Positions 17,296-25,928 of a DNA stretch of 56,086 nt are shown here, one piece after another; positions within the stretch are counted from its first letter, which is position 1; each line of letters starts with the position of its first letter. The notes under the pieces are model-generated. The model had not been told where the DNA came from. It did no database searches and saw only the letters and a list, made by a program, of their open reading frames with translations. Where the stretch lies: NCBI GenBank assembly GCA_029933005.1, contig JAOZOY010000004.1, positions 1 to 56,086 on the forward strand, in the 5' to 3' direction. Source of the DNA: Deltaproteobacteria bacterium (GTDB lineage Bacteria; Desulfobacterota; Desulfobulbia; Desulfobulbales; SURF-16). The position numbers were made by a program, and so were the translations under genes.

Positions 17296-17952
17296 ATGAA
17301 AATTCACAAGAATGAAAAAGGTTTTACCCTGGTGGAGTTAATGATTGTTGTGGCGATTATTGGTATTCTGGCAGCCATCGCTATTCCACAGTTTGCTGCA
17401 TATCGGACTCGTTCGATCAACGCTACGGCTAAATCCATCGCCCATAATGCCAAGGGATCCCAAGCCGATCTTAATTCCGAGCTTGGCTGTTTCGGCCATT
17501 CCGAGGCAGCAGCAGCCAACTTGACTGCTAATGATGCAGGTGCTGGTGTGGCAGATTCCGGGTTAACGCCTGCTTTGGCAGCCCCGGCATCTGCGACAGT
17601 AGCTGGCGCTCGCCTTGCCGGAACTAATGCTGTAACAACAAAAGTATTTGCTGTCCCTTTTGGGATAGGTGCTAATATGGTGACCCAGATTGTCAATAGT
17701 GCTATAACGGCTGGTAGTTGTGCGTCCGGTGGTTGCTCTTATATCATCCATGCCAAGGCCACCAATGGTGACACTGCCTATGCCATGGATTCCGATGTCG
17801 AGAGTCTCCTCTATAGCGTCAGTAACCCGACCTGGACAACAGCAGGCGCTGGTCTTCAAGCCACTGCGGTTGCAGCTGTCGACTCTTTAGATGATCTGAA
17901 CGGTGTGAATGGTGGCGGTCTTCCGACAAATAACTGGGCATCTGCTTTCTAA
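17296..17952 (+). CDS. pilA: type IV major pilin PilA
   Basis: Major pilin candidate of the T4a-type pilus. Leader MKIHKNEKG is cut before FTLVELMIVVAIIGILAAIAIPQFAAYR, with Glu at +5 and the canonical hydrophobic assembly helix. At 218 residues it is longer than short Geobacter-type pilins. The C-terminal globular domain is rich in Ala and Gly, has Cys pairs (GSCASGGCSYI and an earlier CFGHS) and ends WASAF. It has a strong GGAGGG ribosome site just upstream (17283-17288) and a sigma-54-type promoter. A hairpin terminator follows at 17990, consistent with strong monocistronic expression and weaker read-through into the exporter genes. Confidence 0.93.
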   Translation: MKIHKNEKGFTLVELMIVVAIIGILAAIAIPQFAAYRTRSINATAKSIAHNAKGSQADLNSELGCFGHSEAAAANLTANDAGAGVADSGLTPALAAPASATVAGARLAGTNAVTTKVFAVPFGIGANMVTQIVNSAITAGSCASGGCSYIIHAKATNGDTAYAMDSDVESLLYSVSNPTWTTAGAGLQATAVAAVDSLDDLNGVNGGGLPTNNWASAF

Positions 17953-17989
17953 GAAAAATGATTATCAGGTAAAGTAATATTGGACACTG

Positions 17990-18026
17990 ATCCCTGTGGA
18001 GATTTTAACTTCACAGGGATTTTTTA
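17990..18026 (+). terminator. rho-independent terminator after pilA
   Basis: Stem ATCCCTGTG (17990-17998) and CACAGGGAT (18012-18020) is followed directly by TTTTTAT. It sits 38 bp after the pilA stop and 20 bp before the ABC gene, so it may allow partial read-through. Confidence 0.85.
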
Positions 18027-18039
18027 TAGGCCCGTATAA

Positions 18040-18783
18040 ATGCACGTAATGATTGAACTGAAAGATGTAGTCAAGGACTTCGGAACCGGTCGAACCTGCC
18101 GGAGGGTACTTTATGATCTCTCCTTGACGGTAAGAGCAGGTGAGGTGTTCGGATTTCTCGGGCCGAATGGGGCCGGCAAGTCCACGGCCATTAAGATATT
18201 GCTGGGTTTCCTGCGGGCCGACCGGGGGACACTGGCTGTCAAGGGAAGGAAGATCGGTCAGGATGAATACCGGCAGGCAATTGGTTACCTGCCTGAATTG
18301 CCCTTTTTCTACGGTCATCTCACGGCCCGGGAGACTCTGATGTTTTCCGGCCGTTTAAGCGGTCGGAAGAAAAAAATCGTCAGAACAAGAATCCCGGAAC
18401 TCCTTGAGCGCATGGATCTTACTTCTGCCGTTGACCAGCGGGTGGGCAGTTTTTCAAAGGGCATGAAGCAGCGGCTTGGCATGGCCAATGCCTTGATCCA
18501 TGATCCTGATGTCCTTATACTGGATGAACCGATGAGCGGTCTCGATCCCCTTGGCAGGCACCTGATGAAGGATCTTATTTTTGATTTGAAATCTCAAGGA
18601 AAAACGATTTTTTTCAGCTCCCATATTTTGAGTGATATTGAAGAGCTTTGTGACCATATTGGTCTCATTCATCATGGGCATCTTCTTTACGAGGGAGATT
18701 TACCAACCTTTCTTCAAGGAGGGGATATTGAAACACGTTTTGTAAACACGATAAAAGAATGGGATGAGCTCCATGTTGAATAA
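18040..18783 (+). CDS. ABC transporter ATP-binding protein (PilH-like)
   Basis: A 247-residue ABC ATPase with Walker A GPNGAGKST (residues 41-49), signature SFSKGMKQRLGMA, Walker B VLILDEPMSGLDP and the switch His in FSSHILSD. The architecture is that of ABC-2 type exporters. Its place immediately after pilA, with a permease and a membrane-anchored protein following, matches pilH in the Myxococcus xanthus pilA-pilG-pilH-pilI group, an exporter needed for pilus assembly; this identity is inferred from position and family. Start ATG 18040 has no clear ribosome site; ATG 18049 is an alternative. Overlaps the permease by 20 bp. Confidence 0.87.
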   Translation: MHVMIELKDVVKDFGTGRTCRRVLYDLSLTVRAGEVFGFLGPNGAGKSTAIKILLGFLRADRGTLAVKGRKIGQDEYRQAIGYLPELPFFYGHLTARETLMFSGRLSGRKKKIVRTRIPELLERMDLTSAVDQRVGSFSKGMKQRLGMANALIHDPDVLILDEPMSGLDPLGRHLMKDLIFDLKSQGKTIFFSSHILSDIEELCDHIGLIHHGHLLYEGDLPTFLQGGDIETRFVNTIKEWDELHVE

Positions 18784-19669
18784 CCTTCAGGCAACAGGCG
18801 GATCAAAACAAGGTATGAAAGTCAAGGGCACGGAAGGAACGGTTTATACTATAGATTTTTATGAAAAGCTCTGGTTGTTGGCTCACTCCACTTTTATAGA
18901 AGGTGTGCGCCACCGCGCTCTCTGGGCTATCGTGGTTCTTTCGATTCTGCTGACTATGACCAATATATTTGTGGCGGAACTTTTTTCCTGGGATCTTGGT
19001 AAAGTTTCAGTTGAATTTGGTCTCTCAGCCATTGCTTTTACAGGCCTGCTGTTGATATTTTTTCTTGGCATGAAATTGTTGGCCGATGACCTTGAGAAAC
19101 AGCACATTCATATGATCATGGCCAGACCTGTAAAGGGCTGGCACTATATTGTCGGCAAGTTTTTCGGGTTTACCTTTATTCTTCTGCTTGCCAGTGGCAT
19201 TATTTCTATCGGCACAGCCCTGTCGATGCAATATCTGATCTGGCAATTTCCAGCCTATATACCCCCGAATTTTTCTTGGCTCACCTATCTGATGGCCATA
19301 ACCTGCCAGTTGATGTTGTTGCTTATGGTATTAGCAGTAAGTTTTTTGTGTTATAGTTTTGCCAGTCAGCCGTTTGTGGCTCTACTCTTATCTGTCTCCT
19401 CTTATCTCGTGGGCCAAAATATGGAGTTGCTCAGGCGAGTAGTGAGAGAAAACGCTTACGCCGGAGTCGTCGCAGGGCAGGAATGGCTTGTTCTGGCTCT
19501 TTCCTGGATATTTCCCAACCTGTCACTTTTTGATAAAAAATACGTTGCGGCCTATGGCCTGCCCTTCAGTGGTCAGGAGTTTTTTCTTCTTTTTCTTTAT
19601 TGTGTTTCCTACTGTGCTATCGTGCTTTTTTTCACAGCGTTGCTTTTTAACAGGAAAGAGTTGTTATGA
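18764..19669 (+). CDS. ABC-2 type permease (PilI-like)
   Basis: Inner-membrane permease partner of the preceding ATPase, 301 residues with about six membrane segments. These include HRALWAIVVLSILLTMTNIF, SAIAFTGLLLIFFLGMKLL and FTFILLLASGIISIG, plus a C-terminal helix before NRKELL. The motif MIMARPVKGWHYIVGKF is the cytoplasmic coupling region seen in ABC-2 membrane proteins. ATG 18764 overlaps the ATPase gene; 18773 and 18815 are possible later starts. Likely the equivalent of PilI of the M. xanthus pilus exporter. The end overlaps the next gene by 4 bp, so the three exporter genes are translationally coupled. Confidence 0.85.
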   Translation: MSSMLNNLQATGGSKQGMKVKGTEGTVYTIDFYEKLWLLAHSTFIEGVRHRALWAIVVLSILLTMTNIFVAELFSWDLGKVSVEFGLSAIAFTGLLLIFFLGMKLLADDLEKQHIHMIMARPVKGWHYIVGKFFGFTFILLLASGIISIGTALSMQYLIWQFPAYIPPNFSWLTYLMAITCQLMLLLMVLAVSFLCYSFASQPFVALLLSVSSYLVGQNMELLRRVVRENAYAGVVAGQEWLVLALSWIFPNLSLFDKKYVAAYGLPFSGQEFFLLFLYCVSYCAIVLFFTALLFNRKELL

Positions 19670-20562
19670 AATGTCGTGTGCGGGTTGCAGGCATCGTTAT
19701 ATTGTCAATTTTTTTGTTTTCTGCTTATTTTATAAGCTATAATGCTTTGTTCATTAAAAAAAAAGAAGTCGCCTCAGAAGCCATGGATAAGGCGGGTGGG
19801 GTTCTTGTCAGCCTACCACCAACAGTTCTTCGATTTCTTGCCGGTGAGTTCAAAGGGCTCGTGGCCGATTACCTGGTTTTGGAGGCTGGAGCCCAGATGG
19901 GAACCTATGTCAGAAGAACGGTAGATGGAAAATATGAGGTTATAGACAAAGAGCTGGACTGGCATGAGATCCATCAGCTTTTTGTCGCCAGCCAGGTTCT
20001 GGATCCATCTTTTCAGCAGACCTATTTGCTGGCCCAAGGTTCTTTGCCTTGGGAGGCAGGTCTTGTTAATGAGACACAAAAGATACTGCAGACAGCAGCG
20101 CTCAATCGGCCTTGGGATTGGCAACCCTTGCAATTGAAGGGCTTTAACTATTATTTTTTCTTAAAAAATTTTGGTGAGGCAGGAAAAATTTTCCTGGAGG
20201 CTGCTAAAATTCCCAATGCTCCATCATACCTGGCCATTCTCGGTGCCCGTCTTGCCTTGCAGGGAGGGGAGACGGAAGCCGCAATTTTTCTTTTGCAATC
20301 AATGTTGCAGGGAAAGTCGGAAGATGATCCTGGGTATGAAGATATTGTACAGCGACTTAATGCTTTGAAAGGTACGTTGGTTCTGACTAAAGCTGCCAAG
20401 CAGTACGAAAATCATTATGACCACCCCCCCCCTTCAGTCTCTCATCTCGTCACCTCGGGCTTCTTGTCGAAATTGCCGAAAAATCCGTATAATGTTGCTT
20501 ATTGTATTGACACTGCCGGCACGGTTCATTTTGATAAGCCTAATTGCAGAGATGCGAATTAA
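19666..20562 (+). CDS. membrane-anchored helical-repeat protein of the pilus exporter (PilG position)
   Basis: A 298-residue protein with one N-terminal membrane anchor (about residues 8-25) and a periplasmic region. The middle (about 110-235) is helical and TPR-like (LDPSFQQTYLLAQGSLPWEA, AGKIFLEAAKIPNAPSYLA, GGETEAAIFLLQSML). The C-terminal ~60 residues (HPPPSVSHLVTSGFLSKLPK...YCIDTAGTVHF) look like the terminal domain found in tetratricopeptide secretion proteins. It overlaps the permease gene by 4 bp. In M. xanthus the accessory protein of this ABC system is PilG; I assign the role by gene order and topology, not by sequence identity. Confidence 0.7.
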   Translation: MKCRVRVAGIVILSIFLFSAYFISYNALFIKKKEVASEAMDKAGGVLVSLPPTVLRFLAGEFKGLVADYLVLEAGAQMGTYVRRTVDGKYEVIDKELDWHEIHQLFVASQVLDPSFQQTYLLAQGSLPWEAGLVNETQKILQTAALNRPWDWQPLQLKGFNYYFFLKNFGEAGKIFLEAAKIPNAPSYLAILGARLALQGGETEAAIFLLQSMLQGKSEDDPGYEDIVQRLNALKGTLVLTKAAKQYENHYDHPPPSVSHLVTSGFLSKLPKNPYNVAYCIDTAGTVHFDKPNCRDAN

Positions 20563-20589
20563 CAGGTTATCCTGTTGTCAATAAATTTT

Positions 20590-20640
20590 AATTCAATTCC
20601 GGGACACAATTCCACAATTCCGGGGAAACCATACTTAACA
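20590..20640. repeat. AATTCCGGGGACAC-type repeat fragment
   Basis: The sequences TTCCGGGACACAATTCC and AATTCCGGGGAAACCATAC occur in tandem here. The motif resembles intergenic repeats often found next to REP-associated tyrosine transposase genes. No such transposase gene is present in the window, so this is a remnant. Confidence 0.4.
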
Positions 20641-20950
20641 CTTGTTAAGTGTAAGGGCCAATGACACTTGTTTTACGGTTGCAGGCTGATTTGCGACAAA
20701 ATGGGAATTCACCCCCTCAATTTTACGTAACACCTCGCACCATTTTTTTGTAGTAGCCGGTCCGACAAGGTCGATCAAACGAATAATTTTTTCTCACAGA
20801 ATGCTATGAAATTCTGCGATATGCTTTTTTGCTTCTTCAGTGACGCTTAGTAAAATCTTTCGCCGGTCTCTATCTCTGTACGCTCTCTGTAACCACCCGC
20901 AGTAGACCATATAAATAGTGCCTGAACGGGAACCAACTTTGCAGACCTTC
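20635..20950 (-). pseudogene. decayed MarR-like regulator
   Basis: Minus-strand translation gives VCKVGSRSGTIYMVYCGWLQ, then RAYRDRDRRKILLSVTEEAK, resembling a MarR wing (the usual form is DRR..LL.LTEEG). After EFHSIL comes TGA (20794-20796) where CGA would give Arg. The same frame resumes as EKIIRLIDLVGPATTKKWCE and VLRKIEG, typical of the dimerisation helix. Upstream the frame breaks up with several stops. So it is a fragment of a winged-helix regulator with at least one nonsense change. The family call is moderate because only the second half is readable. Confidence 0.45.
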
Positions 20951-21044
20951 TGTCACTAAAAGTTGGATACCCTTTAAAAAGTTATCAATCCAAAAAATAA
21001 CAATCGCCGCCGGCAAAAGAAAATTTATTGCCATTTTCTTGCAC

Positions 21045-22000
21045 TGTAGGCGGACTACTCCCTTGGGCGAACAAGAAGTAGCCGTCGTTACGCCGCTTTT
21101 TTAAGTTTTTCTTCTCTCTCTAACTCTTCAAGCTGTTTCTTGCGAATCTTAACACCAAGTTGCTGGATATTGCGCGCCAACACTGCAAGAGACACATAAC
21201 GTCTAAAACCATCAATCCCATGGTCAGGACAGCGATCAAGGCCATGGACCTCCAACGCATGTATTGCTGATTCAACAGCCGAATGCTGATGACGGGCCTT
21301 GATAAAAGAGGGGAAATATTCTCGTTCCTTGTCCCTTTTGGACAGCTTGCCTTTCCTGGGGAGGATTACAAAATCAAGCAACTATCGCAGGCCCTTTTGA
21401 TTGGCCGGAGAATGAAAGCCTTTATTAAAGCTGCAGGCGTTGAGAGAGGGAAAGTTGTTTTGGGCTTGCCCAACCATTGAGATTGCAATCTGGTCATCTG
21501 TTTCATGTTGCATCACATGATGATGAAGAATGAAACCATGTTGATCCTCAAGAACACTCATTTTGAGCCTAAGTTCCACGGGCACGCCGGCTTTCCCCTT
21601 GCTGATCCATTCGGTATATTCTTCAAAAATCAAGAACACTTTTTCTTTATGAGGAATCTTTCCTTCCTGAATCGTAAATACTTTGTTGCAAAGTTCCGGG
21701 GTGGTGTAGATGTGCTGGAGTCCAAGCAGCAAGGAAGGTATGTCATCACGAGATTTGAGGTTAATTTTGATTTTGTGAACAGGAATTTCACCCAGTTTAT
21801 ATTGTGGATTCGTTACTTGTCTCATGGTATTATCGTTGGCGAAGATTTTGATTATCAGCCCATATGGCTCGTTCAGCAAAACTACTCGAATTGCCAAAAA
21901 TAATAATATATTCAACAGGATATTGCAATATTGCTGGTCATGACGAAATGTGCGGAGATTAAAGTAACTGAAAATTTTCGCGACGCAATAGTCCGCCAAC
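21045..22000 (-). mobile_element. ISNCY-like insertion-sequence remnant
   Basis: The outer ends carry GGCGGACTA (21049-21057) and its inverted copy TAGTCCGCC (21989-21997), likely the terminal inverted repeats. Between them is one damaged minus-strand transposase. At about 955 bp the element is far shorter than a full ISNCY element, in line with an internal deletion. The region around it (MarR and helicase remnants) is also decayed. Confidence 0.65.
21088..21999 (-). pseudogene. ISNCY-family transposase, internally deleted and with a nonsense codon
   Basis: The readable N-terminal part has RQVTNPQYKLGEIPVHKIKI and SRDDIPSLLLGLQHIYTTPE, as in ISNCY transposases. It joins directly to IPHKEKVFLIFEEYTEWISK and GKAGVPVELRLKMSVLEDQ, which lie far downstream in intact relatives, so the central catalytic region (GRPGMDLWKILVLG type in full-length proteins) is missing. 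A TAG at 21382-21384 replaces the Glu codon expected in GLREMLDF. The same frame then continues through FVILPRKGKLSKRDKEREY and HQHSAVESAIHALEVHGLDR to the stop at 21088. Cannot be active. Confidence 0.8.
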
Positions 22001-22112
22001 TTTTTGTAATCACGCTATTTAATTGTTTTCGTTCAAGCGCTAATATAGTTAGTTTTTTTTAAATCCTGGAAGCCGCAAGAGCTTCAAGCTCTGACTGTAA
22101 AAGGAGAAGTAA

Positions 22113-23426
22113 ATGGCAAATTACGCAATTTTAATCGGGGTAAGCCACTACTATGATCAGCAGATCAAAGATCTGCCGCATTCTGTCCACTCCATAAAAC
22201 AGCTCTATAATACACTAATAGAAAAAGGGAGTTTTGAACCAACGAATATTCTTGTCCTAACTGAAAATGAGAATGGGCTCGATCCGTTAAGGATGCCTTT
22301 TAAATATACTGTTATCTCTACTTTGCTGAATATATATCGCAGATGGCCGATTAAAAAGGATGATTTCCTTCTTTTCTACTTCATGGGCCATGGTTACGGT
22401 TCAGTAAAAGGTGATCAGATTCTAACCATGGATACTTGCTTTCAATATCTTAGAGAGACAGCACTGTCCACAGGAGCACTAACCAAACTTATCAGACCGA
22501 TTCGGGCTCAGCGTAAATTACTAGTCTTTGATTCTTGCAGAAATGAAGTTGAAGGAACCCAAGGCACCCAGGAGGGGCTTGGCAAAAAGCGTATTGATGA
22601 ATTTATAACGCTCTATGCATGCATGCCGGGAGAACAGGCTTATATCCCTAGAAAAGACAAATTGCCGCTTCTTACCAGTGCATTTATTAAGGCCGTGAAA
22701 GACAGTAGATGTCTCAGCATACGTGATATGTATAATTTCGTATGCGATAGTGTTCAAGCCAAATCGTATGAGATTGCTGTCAGGCAGACGCCTGAACTCG
22801 CCGCGGGTGGAAAGGAATTGGGCAAAGTTGCTTTTTTATCAAGAATCCTTAGAACTGCAGCTGATGTAAATGTGGAAGCCGGCTTTGAAAATCAAATAAT
22901 CGAGGTAAACCAATCACTCCATTATCTCTATAAGGAGAAATATCCACATTATGCACCAAGTTACACACCATTTATGAACGCAGCTCGAAAATTGAAAGAC
23001 TGGCAACAGAAAATTGATCAGAGGGTGTTCAGAAAAGTTGCATTTTCTCTTCTGGAGAAAGGTGAAGACGCTGATATATACACTGTCTCCTATATGCTCC
23101 GATGGGGATCCGACGCCATCCTGTTCAAACCGTTAACAGAATGTTTGGCAAGTCGAAAATACAGGGGAACAGTGATCTGGCAGGCAATGGATGCTCTAGA
23201 GGTCATTTTACGAAATGAACAGACTTTAAAATGGTTGACCGTTGACGAACAACTCAAAGAAAGTCTTGTTACCTCATTGAGAAGAAGTGCTGAAGAACAC
23301 CCGACTAGAAAAGGTACCGCTTTTGCCTCCAGTGTAGTTTGGGGTAAAATTCTTCAGATTTGTAAACGCGTTGATTTACCTGCAAAAATAGTTTTTCCAA
23401 AACAGGCACTTGCCCAGTTGCGATAA
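22113..23426 (+). CDS. caspase-like (peptidase C14) protease
   Basis: A 437-residue cytoplasmic protein with an N-terminal caspase-hemoglobinase fold. YAILIGVSHY is strand 1 (residues 4-13), His93 in FYFMGHGYGS and Cys142 in LLVFDSCRNE form the catalytic dyad, and TLYACMPGEQAY follows. A p10-like region with LLTSAFIKAVK completes the domain by ~240. The remaining ~200 residues are helical and unrecognised, with no membrane segment or signal. A good ribosome site (AAAGGAG) precedes ATG 22113. Bacterial orthocaspases cleave after Arg/Lys and are linked to cell death or defence in some systems. It is the only intact gene in a stretch of decayed ones, so recent arrival or maintained selection is possible. 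Confidence 0.87.
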   Translation: MANYAILIGVSHYYDQQIKDLPHSVHSIKQLYNTLIEKGSFEPTNILVLTENENGLDPLRMPFKYTVISTLLNIYRRWPIKKDDFLLFYFMGHGYGSVKGDQILTMDTCFQYLRETALSTGALTKLIRPIRAQRKLLVFDSCRNEVEGTQGTQEGLGKKRIDEFITLYACMPGEQAYIPRKDKLPLLTSAFIKAVKDSRCLSIRDMYNFVCDSVQAKSYEIAVRQTPELAAGGKELGKVAFLSRILRTAADVNVEAGFENQIIEVNQSLHYLYKEKYPHYAPSYTPFMNAARKLKDWQQKIDQRVFRKVAFSLLEKGEDADIYTVSYMLRWGSDAILFKPLTECLASRKYRGTVIWQAMDALEVILRNEQTLKWLTVDEQLKESLVTSLRRSAEEHPTRKGTAFASSVVWGKILQICKRVDLPAKIVFPKQALAQLR

Positions 23427-23585
23427 AGCTAACTTACCAGAAATATCTAACCGCGAAGAAAGTGAAGATATTTTCTAAAAGCTTTACCCAAGCTGTCTGG
23501 AAGTGTGTTGACTTTAGCAGGTAGAGAAATGTGGTAAATTTAAAAATATAATTGAATGTAATAAATGCATATTGCATCAAGGAAA

Positions 23586-23982
23586 AACCTGTGTTACTCG
23601 ACAACAAAAAAACAGGAAAAGTAGGAGACAAGCTCAAAGAAGATATAGAAACCTCATATATGTAAGCGAGGACAAAACAGTTAAATACAATTTTATTCAT
23701 GCCAAGAAGATCTTGGATATCCTCAAAAGAGAATGCATCTGGCAGGATATTCCTGACCAAGATGGCATAAACATCTTTAACAGGGAAACAGCCGGCGCAA
23801 AAAATATGGATAAATATCGTACTATGCTGGAAACAGCTATCTCTTCCATAGAGGGGAAGGAGGAGGAAAAAGGGGTTGAAAGTCTGTTCAGCCGAGGTGG
23901 TACGGTTTTCTCCAGGGAGACTTTCCAGGGGATTGAGGATTTTGCAGTGATAAGTTATCTCATCATTACCAGGGCGGCTTGA
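23586..23982 (+). pseudogene. helicase-type remnant (C-terminal fragment)
   Basis: From about 23667 the frame reads VSEDKTVKYNFIHAKKILDI, then FNRETAGAKNMDKYRTMLE, KEEEKGVESLFSRGGTV and GIEDFAVISYLII. This pattern is found at the C-terminus of large SNF2/PLD-type ATP-dependent helicases (usually FNRET..G.DM..Y..LL..A and GL.DFELI.FLV). Just upstream, in another frame (23586-23663), KPVLLDNKKTGKVGDKLKED resembles the N-terminus of the same kind of protein and ends at TAA. The whole ATPase core is absent. I read it as a helicase gene collapsed by a large internal deletion plus a frameshift. Confidence 0.5.
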
Positions 23983-24193
23983 TGGTCGATTTTTATGAAA
24001 AACTGGAGACAGTGATCTCCGGGAAGATCGACCAAATCTGTTTTATTATTTTCATTTTAACCAAGCAAACGGAGATTTTTATCCGACAGGAAGTGAATTC
24101 CGTCAAAAGATTATATTTCTATACGACTTCTTCGTCAGGATGGGAGTTACCGTTCACCGGGGTCTACAAGATTACGAAAACCACGATCTGTAA
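23982..24193 (+). pseudogene. frameshifted protein fragment, family unknown
   Basis: Reading from ATG 23982 gives MVDFYEKLETVISGKIDQI. After one frame change near 24040 (in a T-rich run) it continues FYYFHFNQANGDFYPTGSEF, RQKIIFLYDFFVRMGVTVHR and GLQDYENHDL, ending at TAA 24191-24193. The second part has protein-like composition, whereas the unshifted frame there does not. I do not recognise the family. It directly follows the helicase remnant and may belong to the same lost operon. Confidence 0.4.
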
Positions 24194-24576
24194 TCGTTAG
24201 CCAGTGTCACAGATTTGTTTGTTTAAGCTTTGGCGCTATAACCCCTCGCGACAAGGCTCAAACGGGTGAAGATGAGGTGCTGGTGAACGATTACCCAGGA
24301 ATTATTCAGGCAGGAAGAATTGACCGGGTATTTGAAGAACACGCTGGAGACCCGCAAATCCGTCTTTCAGCAACAGGCTGGAAAATTGAAGTGGTTCTCT
24401 TTTGGGAAGGACGTTACAAGTCAAGCCCGATTAATGAAAGCACATATTTTTTTCCTGCCGAATGCTTTTCAATGACATATTTGTGGGGTATAAGAAGCTT
24501 TACGGAATTGTTTTTTGTCGGAATTGGACGCAATATGATTGCGAAATTGTAAATTAATAACATTTCAGGAGAAATT
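24194..24576. other. 383-bp spacer with a repeat copy
   Basis: Contains a partial copy of the GGAGTCTACGCTTACCT repeat family at about 24230-24300 (GGGTGAAGATGAGGTGCTGG and GGTGAACGATTAC). An open frame of 91 codons at 24277-24552 starts inside that repeat and matches nothing I know, so I do not call it. The last ~20 bp hold the CAGGAGA ribosome site of the next gene. Confidence 0.55.
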
Positions 24577-25905
24577 ATGCGCAGAATTTACACTATAGGA
24601 GTCTTGGCGTTTTTGACTCTCATTTGTGCCATTTGGGGATTGATGGGTAGTAAGGAAAATTCAATTTTACAAAATGATCTGCAAACTCTGGAGAGAAAAT
24701 TTGAAAAATTACAGGTCATCAGTAACCAAAACCAGGAAGCTCTGGATCAATCAAGCCAGGATCTGTTACGTTTGAAAAAGAATAGGGAATCTCTTGCTAC
24801 TGAAATTTCTATCCAGAAAAAGGATTTTGAAAAACTCAATGCTGAGGTAGCCTCTTTGACTGGGGCATTAAATAGCAGCGAAGAGCAGGTCACCCTGCTT
24901 AGTGGGCAGCTCCAAAAAATGATGAAAGCCCGAGACGGGTTTGAACAACAGTTGAATGACCGGACTGCTGAATTTAGTCAATGCCGGCAACGGTTGACGG
25001 ATGTTGAGGAAAGGGAAACAGTATTAGGGAAAGAGATTGCCTCGCTTACAGCGGCTTTGGAAAGCAATAAAGAAGAGGTGAAGCGCCTCAATTCCGAACT
25101 TGCGAAAGTAATTGAGGAGCGAGATCAGTTGAAAAACAGCTTGAATGCCAAAATTGCTGATTTTGATAAAATGCAACAGCAATTTCAAGTAATTCAGACT
25201 GGGCTTGAGCGATCAAATCAAGAGTTGGACCAAGTCCGTTCAAATGAGAAATCTTTTGCCGCGGAAAATGTTTTACTAAAAAATAAAATTGTGAAAGTCG
25301 ATGCCGAGGTTGCCAGGCTTACCAGAGAAAATGCGGAAAAAATAAAATTGGTGGAAAGACTCAAGATTCGCCTCTCAAAACAGACTGAAGCCAAAACCAG
25401 TATACAAGAACAGCTGTACACCTCGACGACAGATTTTATGCAGTTGCAGGAGCAACTGAAAAAGATTCAGGAAGAACTGGCAATCCTTCGTAATGAAAGC
25501 AGTGCAACTATCACTGCCATGCAGGTCGATCTGGATAATAAAAATAAAAAAAATGTCGAGATTGAGGAGACACTGAACCGGTGTTGGTCAACCGAGAAAA
25601 AGTTACGTACCATCTTGGAAACGAGTAATAATAAGGTGAGCGAAATTCAGGGCGACCTGCGCAAGGCGAATCTGAAAGTCAAGGAGTTACAGACAAAAGT
25701 TGCACAAAAAGAAGATGAGCTTGGGGAAAGGCGTAAAGATTTGCTGGATTCCGAGATCAATAGAAAAGTCCTTATTTCACAAATAAGCGCTCAAAATAAG
25801 GCATTGAAGGAATTAAATAAAACACGTGCTGACATGGAAAAGGAGCTTGCCGCTAAGTTTAAGTTAATAACTGATCTGGAAAGCCTTTTGAAGAACCAGG
25901 AATGA
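24577..25905 (+). CDS. membrane-anchored coiled-coil protein (paralogue 1)
   Basis: A 442-residue protein with a short basic N-terminus, one membrane segment (about residues 4-22, IGVLAFLTLICAIWGLMG) and then ~410 residues of almost unbroken heptad-repeat coiled coil rich in Glu, Lys, Gln and Leu. No other domain. The topology could be periplasmic or cytoplasmic. It is a clear paralogue of the protein at 37078-38265: both share an IWG..G.KE.S junction after the membrane helix, and near the C-terminus ISAQNKALKELNKTRADMEK here against ISAQNDALDNLNKTRSALEK there. Good ribosome site CAGGAGA. A strong palindromic terminator follows. Function unknown; the form suggests a scaffold or tether across the envelope. 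Confidence 0.8.
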   Translation: MRRIYTIGVLAFLTLICAIWGLMGSKENSILQNDLQTLERKFEKLQVISNQNQEALDQSSQDLLRLKKNRESLATEISIQKKDFEKLNAEVASLTGALNSSEEQVTLLSGQLQKMMKARDGFEQQLNDRTAEFSQCRQRLTDVEERETVLGKEIASLTAALESNKEEVKRLNSELAKVIEERDQLKNSLNAKIADFDKMQQQFQVIQTGLERSNQELDQVRSNEKSFAAENVLLKNKIVKVDAEVARLTRENAEKIKLVERLKIRLSKQTEAKTSIQEQLYTSTTDFMQLQEQLKKIQEELAILRNESSATITAMQVDLDNKNKKNVEIEETLNRCWSTEKKLRTILETSNNKVSEIQGDLRKANLKVKELQTKVAQKEDELGERRKDLLDSEINRKVLISQISAQNKALKELNKTRADMEKELAAKFKLITDLESLLKNQE

Positions 25906-25928
25906 TGAGAGAGGTTGTTCTTGAAGAG

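Noticed and set aside
21505-21903. 132-codon plus-strand frame opposite the transposase
   Set aside because: The minus strand has clear transposase motifs across this interval.
24277-24552. 91-codon plus-strand frame before the coiled-coil gene
   Set aside because: Begins inside an interspersed repeat, no ribosome site, no recognisable motif.
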